Made by a program: the position numbers and the translations under genes. Positions 42,910 to 50,551 of a stretch of 64,000 nucleotides of DNA are shown one piece after another. Numbering within the stretch: position 1 is the first letter of the stretch; the number at the start of each line of letters is the position of its first letter. The notes beneath the pieces are model-generated. The model saw only the letters and a program-made list of their open reading frames with translations. It searched no databases and was not told the DNA's origin. The DNA is from JARFPW01 sp035464655 (lineage in GTDB: Bacteria; Gemmatimonadota; Gemmatimonadetes; Palauibacterales; Palauibacteraceae). The stretch covers positions 1-64,000 of the forward strand of contig DATHRZ010000032.1 in assembly GCA_035464655.1 (NCBI GenBank). Direction: 5' to 3'.

Positions 42910-43969
42910 GGCACACCTCCCCGGCCCCGGGACGCACGTCGCCGAGGTCGAACGCCGCGAGCCCCATCGCGCCCGCCGCCTCGCGCACCTCGGCCGCCCG
43001 CTCGGGCGCCGCGACGACGATCATTCCGACGCCCATGTTGAGCGCCTCGTACAGCTCGCGCCCCGCGAGCCCCGCCGAGTCGGCCAGCACGCCGAACTCC
43101 GGCGGCGGCTCCCAGGCGCCGACGTCAACCACGGCCTCGAGGCCCTCCGGCAGCGCACGCCGCAGGTTGCCCGGAATGCCGCCACCCGTGATGTGCGCGA
43201 GGGCCCGCACGGCCCCCGCATCGAGCGCCGGGCGCAGCGCCGCCAGGTAGGAGCGATGCACGCGCAGCAGCACGTCGGCAACGGAGGGGGCGTCCGCGTC
43301 CGCGACCGCGCCCCTTGCGGCGGCGGAAAACGGAAACGGGTCGTGCGGACCGACCCCGAGCCGGTCGAACAGCACCTTGCGGGCCAGGCTGTAGCCGTTC
43401 GTGTGCAGGCCGCTCGAGGCCAGCCCGATCAACCGGTCGCCTGCCTCGACCCCCGCGCGGCCCGGCAGGTCCCACACGCGGCGGCCGACGATGAACCCGG
43501 CCAGGTCGTAGTGGCCGGGCTCGTACACGCCCGGCATCTCGGCCGTCTCGCCGCCGATCAGGGCGCAACCGTTACCGCGGCAGCCGCGCGCCACGCCCGC
43601 GATCACCGCCTCGGCGACGTCGGGGTCGAGCCGCCCGCAGGCGAAGTAGTCGAGGAAGAACAGCGGTTCGGCCCCCTCGGCCAGGATGTCGTTCACGCAG
43701 TGATTGACGAGGTCTTCGCCCACCGTGTCGTGGATACCGGCCGCCGCCGCCACGAGCACCTTGGTGCCCACCCCGTCGGCGCTCGCCACCAGCTCGGTAG
43801 CCGCCGGCAGGCGGAAGCGCCCGCCGAACGATCCGAACTCGCCGTCGGTGTCGGCCGTGCGGGTCGAGCCGACGATCTCCTTCAGCCGTCCGGTCAGCTC
43901 CTCGGCGGCGCGCAGGTCGACCCCCGCGTCGCCGTAGCTGATCCGGCCTCCGGGGGGCGACTCAGGCAT
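42896..43969 (-). CDS. purM: Phosphoribosylformylglycinamidine cyclo-ligase
   Basis: AIR synthetase of purine synthesis, 357 residues: ISYGDAGVDLRAAEELTGRLK at the start, ADGVGTKVLVA (ATP site), NDILAEGAEPLFFLDYFACG, GGETAEMPGVY and AHITGGGIPGNLRRALP are all family-typical. Between argS and ribD, linking purine supply with the GTP-consuming riboflavin pathway. Overlaps argS by eight bases. Confidence 0.95.
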   Translation of the reverse strand: MPESPPGGRISYGDAGVDLRAAEELTGRLKEIVGSTRTADTDGEFGSFGGRFRLPAATELVASADGVGTKVLVAAAAGIHDTVGEDLVNHCVNDILAEGAEPLFFLDYFACGRLDPDVAEAVIAGVARGCRGNGCALIGGETAEMPGVYEPGHYDLAGFIVGRRVWDLPGRAGVEAGDRLIGLASSGLHTNGYSLARKVLFDRLGVGPHDPFPFSAAARGAVADADAPSVADVLLRVHRSYLAALRPALDAGAVRALAHITGGGIPGNLRRALPEGLEAVVDVGAWEPPPEFGVLADSAGLAGRELYEALNMGVGMIVVAAPERAAEVREAAGAMGLAAFDLGDVRPGAGEVCLAGV

Positions 43970-45770
43970 CGGCGGCCCCGGCAGGTTCAGCGCCGACGTC
44001 GGCCCCGGCCGCGGCCCCGGCCACCTCGTCTTCGCGCACCATCCGCACCGGGGCCGACAGCCCGAGCACGGCCAGGCCCTGGCGCAGCGTCGAGCGAATC
44101 GCCGCCGTGAGTGCGAGCCGGGCCGGGCGTGCCTCGCCCTCGGCCAGCACCCGGCGCGACGGATCGAGGTTCCCTTCGTGGTACCAGGCGTTCACGAGCC
44201 CCGCCACTTCTTCCAGGTACGTGCAGATCAGGTGCGGCGTGCGTCCCTCGGCCGCCGCCGCGATGCGCTCGGGCAGCCGGAGCAGCGCCTTGGCGACCTC
44301 GCGCTCCGCGTCGAGCTCGAGCCGCGACAGTTCGATCTCGCCGGCGGCGGCCGCGGCGGCGACGGCGTCCATGTCCTCGCCCGCCTTCTCGAAGATGCTG
44401 CACATCCGGGCGTGCGCGTACTGCACCTTGAACACCGGGTTTGCGTCCGACGTGTCGAGCGCGAGGTCGAGGTCGAAGTTCATCGGCACCTCGGCGCGCC
44501 GCATGAGGAAGAAGTAGCGCGCCACGTCGGAGCCCGTCTCGTCGAACAACTCGCGCAGGGTGACGAACTGGCCGGCACGCTTGCTCATCCGCACCTCCTC
44601 GCCGTCCCGCAGCACCTTCACGAGCTGGATGATGATGCACTCGAGGAAGCCGGGCCCCAGGCCCACCGCCTCGAGCGATGCCTGCATCCGCGCGACGTGG
44701 CCGTGGTGATCGGCGCCCCATACGTCGATCGCGTGGTCGAACCCCCGCGCCCGCTTGTCGATGTGGTAGGCGATGTCGGACACGAAGTAGGTCAGCGAGC
44801 CGTCGCTCTTCACGAGCACGCGATCCTTCTCGTCGCCGAACTCGGTCGTGCGGAGCCAGAGGGCGCCCTCGTCGCGGTACGCGTGCGCGTCGCCGTCGAG
44901 CCGCTCGAGTAGCTCGTCGATCGCACCCGAGGCGAGCAGCGAGCTCTCCTCGAACCAGTGATCCATCCGGATGCCGAAGTCGGCCAGGTCGTCCGCCTGC
45001 TCCTGGCGCAGCAGGGCCGAGGCGCGCTCGGCGAACAGCTCGCAGCGCGCGTCGCGGTCCATTGCGAGCAGGGCGTCCTCGCCCTCCGCTTCGACGATGC
45101 GCACCGCCACGTCGGCCACGTAGCTCCCCTGGTACCCCCCCTCGGGAATCTCGGCCACCGGGCCGGTCTCGCCGCGCGCCTGCTGAAAGCGGGCCTCGAC
45201 CGACTCGCCCAGCCGGTCGATCTGCCCGCCCGCGTCGTTCACGTAGTACTCGCGGCTCACGTCGTGCCCCGTCCAGGCCAGCAGTTCCGCCACCACGTCG
45301 CCGATTGCCGCGCCTCGGCCGTGCGCCACGTGCAGGGGTCCGGTCGGGTTCGCGGACACGAACTCGACGTTGATGCGCTGTCGACTCCGCTGATCGGCGG
45401 CATCGCCCGGCTCCGAACGCCCCCAGGCCTCGCCCGCCCCGAGCAGCTCGCGCAGACCGTCCCACACGAGGCCGTCGTCGAGGCGGAAGTTGAGGAACCC
45501 GGGCCCGGCGATCTCGACCGACGTCACGCCGGCGCGCTCGCGGTCGAGCTGCCCGGCGATCTGCTCCGCGATCTGGCGCGGCGCCATGCGCAGCGGCTTC
45601 GCGAGCACGAGCGCCGCGTTCGACGACAGGTCGCCATGCTCCGGGTTCGCCGGGCGCTCGAGCTCGGCGACGAAATCCTCGGGCGCGCCGACCGCCCGCG
45701 CCACTCGCCCGATCTCGTCGCGGAGCGCCGTCTCGCCGGCGAGCTGATCCATGCCTTCGGGGCCTGTCAT
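43962..45770 (-). CDS. argS: Arginyl-tRNA synthetase
   Basis: A 602-residue class I synthetase with the HIGH-type motif HVAHGRG in NPTGPLHVAHGRGAAIGD and a KMSKS-equivalent MSKRAG. N-terminal tRNA-binding and C-terminal anticodon domains are complete. The usual ArgS end (PVRM) is followed here by about 25 extra Ala/Gly/Glu residues. First gene of the 18-kb minus-strand run. AGGAC lies ahead of the ATG. Confidence 0.96.
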   Translation of the reverse strand: MTGPEGMDQLAGETALRDEIGRVARAVGAPEDFVAELERPANPEHGDLSSNAALVLAKPLRMAPRQIAEQIAGQLDRERAGVTSVEIAGPGFLNFRLDDGLVWDGLRELLGAGEAWGRSEPGDAADQRSRQRINVEFVSANPTGPLHVAHGRGAAIGDVVAELLAWTGHDVSREYYVNDAGGQIDRLGESVEARFQQARGETGPVAEIPEGGYQGSYVADVAVRIVEAEGEDALLAMDRDARCELFAERASALLRQEQADDLADFGIRMDHWFEESSLLASGAIDELLERLDGDAHAYRDEGALWLRTTEFGDEKDRVLVKSDGSLTYFVSDIAYHIDKRARGFDHAIDVWGADHHGHVARMQASLEAVGLGPGFLECIIIQLVKVLRDGEEVRMSKRAGQFVTLRELFDETGSDVARYFFLMRRAEVPMNFDLDLALDTSDANPVFKVQYAHARMCSIFEKAGEDMDAVAAAAAAGEIELSRLELDAEREVAKALLRLPERIAAAAEGRTPHLICTYLEEVAGLVNAWYHEGNLDPSRRVLAEGEARPARLALTAAIRSTLRQGLAVLGLSAPVRMVREDEVAGAAAGADVGAEPAGAADA

Positions 45771-45823
45771 TCGCGTCCTGTGAAGTGTGTCCGGCGGTTC
45801 AGGAAGTGTACGGTCACCCCATC

Positions 45824-45829
45824 ATTGTA
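45824..45829 (-). promoter_or_regulatory. -10 box upstream of argS
   Basis: TACAAT on the minus strand, about 54 bases before the argS ATG. The -35 region is poor. It is the best candidate promoter for the long run of genes that begins with argS. Confidence 0.4.
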
Positions 45830-45936
45830 GCGGCGTTCCGGCACGATGGCATGGGGCGCTAATCGTTGAGGCCGCGTTGATCCGTCGCCCGACGCTTCTG
45901 CGCGGGATCGAGTCGCGAAACCACGCTCTGCGGGGG

Positions 45937-45942
45937 TATAGT
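45937..45942 (+). promoter_or_regulatory. TATAGT -10 box just before the Uma2 gene
   Basis: TATAGT ends nine bases before the ATG at 45952 and no Shine-Dalgarno is present, so the transcript would have almost no leader. The arrangement resembles that of lpxH. Confidence 0.45.
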
Positions 45943-45951
45943 GTGCATACC

Positions 45952-46506
45952 ATGCCGAACCATCAGATCACCTGGGAGGACGCCCAGCAGATGCCGGACG
46001 ACGGCGTGCGCTACGAGGCGATCGGCGGCGAGCTGATCGTGACGCCCGCCCCGAATCTGCGGCACCAGGACATCGTGCTCCGGCTCGCTCTGCAGCTCCA
46101 GGCGATTCTCGTCGAACCCGGACACGGCCGCCTGTGGATCTCGCCGGTCGGGGTGGAGTTTCCCGCTACGTTAGAAGGGGTGCAGCCCGATCTCGTGTTC
46201 GTGTCGAACGAGCGCCGCGGCATCATCGCCGACCTCACGTTGAAGGGCCCGCCCGACCTCGTGATCGAAGTGCTGTCGCCCGGCACCACGCGGCGCGACC
46301 GCGGGCTCAAGCACCGCCTGTACGCGCGGCGGGGCGTGGCCCAGTACTGGATCGTCGACCCCGAAGCCGACGCGCTGGAAGTCCACAGGTTCGGCGAGGA
46401 TCCTGCCTTCGAGCGATTCACGGACCGTGTTCCGGTGCGGATCGGGGCGGCGGGGGCCGGAGTGCTCGGCGAGGTCGACCTGGCGACCGTGTTCCGTCGC
46501 GATTGA
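45952..46506 (+). CDS. Uma2-family PD-(D/E)XK endonuclease-like protein
   Basis: A 184-residue Uma2/DUF820 protein. The nuclease core is visible: MPDDGVRYEAIGGELIV, then VQPDLVFVSNERR (the conserved Asp), PPDLVIEVLSPGTTRRDRGLKHRLYARRGVAQYWIVDPE with the E-x-LSP...D..K catalytic constellation. The family is abundant in Cyanobacteria and other high-GC phyla; a biological role is not established. It stands alone between two minus-strand blocks. Confidence 0.85.
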   Translation: MPNHQITWEDAQQMPDDGVRYEAIGGELIVTPAPNLRHQDIVLRLALQLQAILVEPGHGRLWISPVGVEFPATLEGVQPDLVFVSNERRGIIADLTLKGPPDLVIEVLSPGTTRRDRGLKHRLYARRGVAQYWIVDPEADALEVHRFGEDPAFERFTDRVPVRIGAAGAGVLGEVDLATVFRRD

Positions 46507-46535
46507 TGCGCGGTTGACGGCGGGTTCACGATTCG

Positions 46536-46555
46536 GACGTCTCCGCGGAGACGTC
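46536..46555. other. Perfect 20-bp palindrome in convergent gap
   Basis: GACGTCTCCGCGGAGACGTC is self-complementary over all 20 bases. It lies between the ends of the Uma2 gene (plus) and the FmdB gene (minus), so it may act as a bidirectional RNA hairpin, although neither side has a T-run. The remainder of 46507-46655 shows nothing else. Confidence 0.45.
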
Positions 46556-46655
46556 GGCGAGGCCGCAGAACCCTCGATCCTCCCCGCGCGTCGCCGTAGG
46601 ATTCCTGCACGGTACACGACACCCCTGACGGCCTGGGTGACGCGTGACCTGAACG

Positions 46656-47009
46656 TCAGTCGTCCGCTTTCGCTCCCTTGCCGCCGCCCGACTTCGGCTT
46701 CGAAGCCGAGTCGCTCGCGCCGGAGCCGCCCGACGCGGACGAAGCGCCCGAAGCGGACGCGTCCTTCTTCCCCTCGCCCGACGAGCCCGACTCGCTCGCC
46801 TTCTTCCGGTCCGCCGCCTTCTTCTCGTCGGCCCGCTTGTAATCGGTGATGTAGAAGCCCGATCCCTTGAACACGAGGCCGGTGCCGGCGGAGATCTTCC
46901 GTTCGGCCGGCGCGCCGCACTCCGGACACTCGGTGAGCGGCGGGTCGCTCATCTTCTGAAACGCCTCGAAATCGTGGTCCTTCTCGCAGCGGTACTCGTA
47001 TGTCGGCAT
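46656..47009 (-). CDS. FmdB-family zinc-ribbon protein with long low-complexity tail
   Basis: The first 60 residues form the FmdB/CxxC_CxxC_SSSS domain: MPTYEYRCEKDHDFEAFQKMSDPPLTECPECGAPAERKIS, ending GLVFKGSGFYITDYKR. Only the second CxxC is complete here; the first is CEKD, so the site is partly degenerate. Residues 61-117 are Lys/Ser/Gly/Ala-rich and probably disordered. FmdB was first linked to amidase regulation but the general function is unknown. It follows the mutase gene by 46 bases. Confidence 0.8.
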   Translation of the reverse strand: MPTYEYRCEKDHDFEAFQKMSDPPLTECPECGAPAERKISAGTGLVFKGSGFYITDYKRADEKKAADRKKASESGSSGEGKKDASASGASSASGGSGASDSASKPKSGGGKGAKADD

Positions 47010-47055
47010 GAAGCTCTCGTCTCCGGGTTCGTCTTCGCGGGTGCGGTGCCGCCCG

Positions 47056-48636
47056 TCAGGCCGGCTCGTACCGGCCCCACTTTTCGCGCAGCACGCCGCT
47101 GATCTCGCCGACCGTGGCGCGCACGCGCACGGCCTCGACGATCGGCGGCAGGAGATTCTGTTCGGCATCGGCCGCGTCGGCAACCGCCGCGAGCCGTTCG
47201 CGGACGGCTTCGGCGTCGCGCTCCGACTTCACCCGATCGAGGCGGCGCTTCTGCTCGGCCTCGAGGCCGCCGAAGTCGGGCAGCTCGATGTGCGCGGCCG
47301 GCTCCTCGTCCTCCGCGTAGGCGTTGACGCCCACGACGCGGCGCTCCCCGCTCTCCACGGCGAGCTGATGCCGGTAGGCGGCCCGGTGAATCTCCTCGGT
47401 CATGAACGCGATGACGCCCGACTCGCCGCTCGACTCGCCGATCTCTTCGATGCGCTCGAGGTACTCGACGGCGCGTGCCTCGAGTTCCGCGGTCAGGCTC
47501 TCGACGTAGAACGAGCCGCCGAGCGGGTCTGCCGTCGAGGCGACACCCGACTCCTCGGCCAGGATCTGCTGGGTGCGCAGCGCAAGGCGGACGGCCTCGG
47601 CCGTGGGCAGGGCGAGCGCCTCGTCGTAGCTGTTCGTGTGTAGCGACTGCGTGCCGCCGAGGATCGCGGCGAGCGCCTGGACGGTCACGCGCACGACGTT
47701 GTTGAGCGGCTGTTGTGCCGTGAGCGTCGAACCGCCGGTCTGTGTATGGAAGCGCAGACGGCAGCTCGGGTCGGAGGCGCCGAACTCGTCGCGCATCATC
47801 CGGGCGTACAGCCGGCGCACGGCCCGGAACTTCGCGACCTCTTCGAACAGGTCGTTGTGGGCGGCGAAGAAAAAGCTGAGACGCGGCGCGAAGGCTTCGA
47901 TCTCGAGCCCCGCGGCGAGCGCCCGGCGCACGTACTCGCGCGCGTTGGCGAGGGTGAAAGCGATTTCCTGGACGGCCGTCGAGCCGGCCTCGCGCATGTG
48001 GTAGCCGCTGATCGAGATGCTGTTCCAGCGTGGCACCTCGTCGGCGCAGAACGCGATCAGATCAGTGACGAGGCGCAGGCTGGGCTCGACCGGATAGATG
48101 TACGTGCCGCGCGAGGTGAATTCCTTGAGGACGTCGTTCTGCACCGTGCCCGACAGCTTACCGCGCTCGATCCCCCGCTCATCGGCCAGCGCCACGTAGA
48201 GGCCGAGCAGGATGGCGGCCGTCGCGTTGATCGTCATCGAGGTCGATACGCGCTCCAGCGGGATCGCGTCGAACAGCGTGGCCATGTCGTCGAGCGTGTC
48301 GATCGCCACGCCCACGCGGCCCACCTCGCCCGCGGCGATCTCGTCGTCGGAGTCGAGGCCCATCTGAGTCGGGAGGTCGAAGGCCACCGACAGGCCCGTC
48401 TGGCCCGAGTCGAGCAGGTAGCGGAAGCGCTCGTTCGTCTCCTGGGCCGTGCCGAAGCCGGCGTACTGGCGCATCGTCCAGCGCCGTCCGCGATACATGT
48501 CGGGGTACACGCCGCGGGTGAACGGAAACTCGCCCGGACCCTCGCGCGGCGCGTCGGCCCCGTCCGGACCGTACACGCACTCGATAGGTACATCGGAAGT
48601 CGTTTGTAACTTGTCGTCTACATCGAATGATCTCAT
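47056..48636 (-). CDS. Methylmalonyl-CoA mutase, catalytic subunit without B12 domain
   Basis: The 526-residue TIM-barrel subunit converts methylmalonyl-CoA to succinyl-CoA using adenosylcobalamin. Motifs: RRWTMRQYAGFGTAQETNERFRYLL, GLSVAFDLPTQMGLDSDD, GTVQNDVLKEFTSRGTYIYP, RFHTQTGGSTLTAQQP and GGTQSLHTNSYDEALALPT. At this length the cobalamin-binding DxHxxG domain is absent and must be a separate protein not found in the window. It overlaps the biotin carrier gene by four bases, placing it in the propionyl-CoA pathway. Confidence 0.93.
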   Translation of the reverse strand: MRSFDVDDKLQTTSDVPIECVYGPDGADAPREGPGEFPFTRGVYPDMYRGRRWTMRQYAGFGTAQETNERFRYLLDSGQTGLSVAFDLPTQMGLDSDDEIAAGEVGRVGVAIDTLDDMATLFDAIPLERVSTSMTINATAAILLGLYVALADERGIERGKLSGTVQNDVLKEFTSRGTYIYPVEPSLRLVTDLIAFCADEVPRWNSISISGYHMREAGSTAVQEIAFTLANAREYVRRALAAGLEIEAFAPRLSFFFAAHNDLFEEVAKFRAVRRLYARMMRDEFGASDPSCRLRFHTQTGGSTLTAQQPLNNVVRVTVQALAAILGGTQSLHTNSYDEALALPTAEAVRLALRTQQILAEESGVASTADPLGGSFYVESLTAELEARAVEYLERIEEIGESSGESGVIAFMTEEIHRAAYRHQLAVESGERRVVGVNAYAEDEEPAAHIELPDFGGLEAEQKRRLDRVKSERDAEAVRERLAAVADAADAEQNLLPPIVEAVRVRATVGEISGVLREKWGRYEPA

Positions 48637-49151
48637 GTCGATTCCACATTGGACGCGAAGGTGACGAGCAGGTCGTCGCGATCCACCGTCGTGCCCTCGC
48701 TGGCGTGCACCTCCGCCACGACGCCTCCCTGCTCCGCTCGCAGCTCGTTCTCCATCTTCATCGCCTCCATGACGACCAGCGTGTCCCCCGCCTCCACGGT
48801 GTCGCCCTCCGCGACGGCGACCCGCACCACGAGGCCCGGCATGGGCGCGCGCAACTCGACCTCGGCCGCGCCCCGCCCCGTCTCGGCCGTCAACTCGCGG
48901 ATGCGGTGCGTTCGCTCGTCGTCGACGCGCACCCGATGAAGACGCCCCTCGAGCTCGATGTGCCAGACGCCGTCGCGCCGCTCCGCGAAGCCGACGGCGG
49001 CCCGTCCCCCGAAGCTCACGAAGAAGCGGCTTCCGTGCGGGAGCCTGCGGACCTCCGCCGTCCCGGCGTCGGCGAGGCGGGCGGTGGGCCCCTCGACGAG
49101 TACCTCCCGGGCCGCGCCTCCCGCGCTCGCGAAGTAGCGCTCAGACGTCAT
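48633..49151 (-). CDS. Biotin carboxyl carrier protein (acyl-CoA carboxylase)
   Basis: A 172-residue protein with a C-terminal biotinyl domain (about 98-168) containing VVMEAMKMENEL; the biotinylated residue is Lys132. The first 95 residues form strands (RFFVSFGGRAAVGFAERRDGVWHIELEGRLHRVRV) like the BT linker domain of propionyl-CoA carboxylase alpha chains. It thus looks like the detached C-terminal part of an alpha subunit whose biotin carboxylase part is at 50548-52086. Overlaps at both ends with neighbours. Confidence 0.88.
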   Translation of the reverse strand: MTSERYFASAGGAAREVLVEGPTARLADAGTAEVRRLPHGSRFFVSFGGRAAVGFAERRDGVWHIELEGRLHRVRVDDERTHRIRELTAETGRGAAEVELRAPMPGLVVRVAVAEGDTVEAGDTLVVMEAMKMENELRAEQGGVVAEVHASEGTTVDRDDLLVTFASNVEST

Positions 49152-50551
49152 GCGGCCTCGGCTTCGTCGGCGTCCTCGGCGTCGTCGGCTTCGTCGGCGG
49201 GGTCCGGCATCGCGCTCTCCTCCCGCCGCTCCAGCCACGCGATGGTCTCGACATGGGCCGTCTGCGGGAAGGCGTCGAAGGGCTGGACGGTGACGATCCG
49301 GTACGGGCCCTCCACGGCGCAGAGCGCCTGGAGGTCGCGCGCCAGCGTCGCCGGATCGCAGCTCACGTAGGCGATCGCCCTCGCGGGCCCCGCGGCGAGC
49401 GCCGCGCGCACGGGCCGCGCGAGTCCGGCCCGCGGCGGATTCACCACGACCAGGTCGGCATCCATGAGCTCGAGATGATCCTCCGCCCGGCCCTCGACGA
49501 CATCGATGTCTGCCCCCACGTTGCCGGCCGCCACGCGGGCCGCTTCGCACGCCATCGGGTCGATCTCGCAGGTCGCGACCGTCGCCCCCGCCCGCGCCCA
49601 GCGAATTGGGCGGGCGGCGACTCCGGCGTACAGGTCCGCCACTCGCAGCCCCTCGAGCCCTCCCGGCCCACGCTCGAATCGCACGGCGCCCCGGCCCAGC
49701 CGCGTCGCCAGGCGCCCGGCCAGCCACTCGTCCATCGCGGCGGCGGCGGCGCGGTTCACCTGCAGGAAGACCCGCGGGTCGAGGTCGTAGTGAATATCCT
49801 GCCAGGTTTCGCCGAACCATGCACGGCCGCCGAGCAGCAGCGGAGTGCCCGACTCGTCGATCCACAGGTAGCTCTCGAGGTTCGGCAGACGGTCGGCCAC
49901 GGCTTCGCGGTCACCCGGCGTCTGTCCGCCCTCGACCAGCAGGGCGATCCGGCCGGCCGCGCTCGCCCGAATCGTCACGCGGAGCTCACCGCCGCCCGGC
50001 AGCGCCGTCCATGGGGCGAGCGCGTCCCACGCCTCCCGCACCGGCTTCTCGGCCAGCAGGCAGTTCGGGCAGTCGACGATCTCGTCGGGATCGTGGAGCC
50101 CGTGGAATCCGGACCGGCCTCCCCGAATCGTCAGCGTGACCCGGTTGCGATAACCGAGCGGCTCGCCCGGGCGTCGGAGCTCGGACACCTCGATTTCGAG
50201 CCCGCCGATTCGCCGCAGGGCCGCCGCCACCACGGCGCGCTTTGCCGTCACCTGGCGCTCCGGGGGCAGGTGCTGGAGGCGGCAGCCACCGCACACGCCG
50301 AACACAGGACACGGAGCCTCGCGCCTGTCGGGCGCCGCCGTCAGCAGCTCGAGCATCCGGCCGCGCGCCCAGCGTGCCTTCGCGGTCGTGATCTCGGCGC
50401 GCACCCGGTCGCCCGGCGCGGTGAGCGGCACGAAGGTCACCCGTCCCGCGTCGTCGCGCCCCACACCGTCGCCGCCGGCGGCGATGGCGTCGATTTGCAG
50501 CTCGATGATCTCGCGCGTGCCTCCATCGGGCGCGGATCGGCCGTCGTTCAC
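49148..50551 (-). CDS. rlmD: RumA/TrmA-family RNA (uracil-5-)-methyltransferase
   Basis: A 467-residue SAM-dependent methylase with an N-terminal TRAM domain (about 14-72), iron-sulfur cysteines CPVFGVCGGC plus a later Cys, and the Rossmann methylase domain with DLYAGVA and the catalytic SCDPATLARD near the end. It methylates U1939-type uridines in 23S rRNA or tRNA U54; the exact target is undecided. The C-terminus has an acidic tail (DEADDAEDADEAEAA). It sits, with 4-base overlaps on each side, between two halves of the carboxylase. Confidence 0.88.
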   Translation of the reverse strand: MNDGRSAPDGGTREIIELQIDAIAAGGDGVGRDDAGRVTFVPLTAPGDRVRAEITTAKARWARGRMLELLTAAPDRREAPCPVFGVCGGCRLQHLPPERQVTAKRAVVAAALRRIGGLEIEVSELRRPGEPLGYRNRVTLTIRGGRSGFHGLHDPDEIVDCPNCLLAEKPVREAWDALAPWTALPGGGELRVTIRASAAGRIALLVEGGQTPGDREAVADRLPNLESYLWIDESGTPLLLGGRAWFGETWQDIHYDLDPRVFLQVNRAAAAAMDEWLAGRLATRLGRGAVRFERGPGGLEGLRVADLYAGVAARPIRWARAGATVATCEIDPMACEAARVAAGNVGADIDVVEGRAEDHLELMDADLVVVNPPRAGLARPVRAALAAGPARAIAYVSCDPATLARDLQALCAVEGPYRIVTVQPFDAFPQTAHVETIAWLERREESAMPDPADEADDAEDADEAEAA

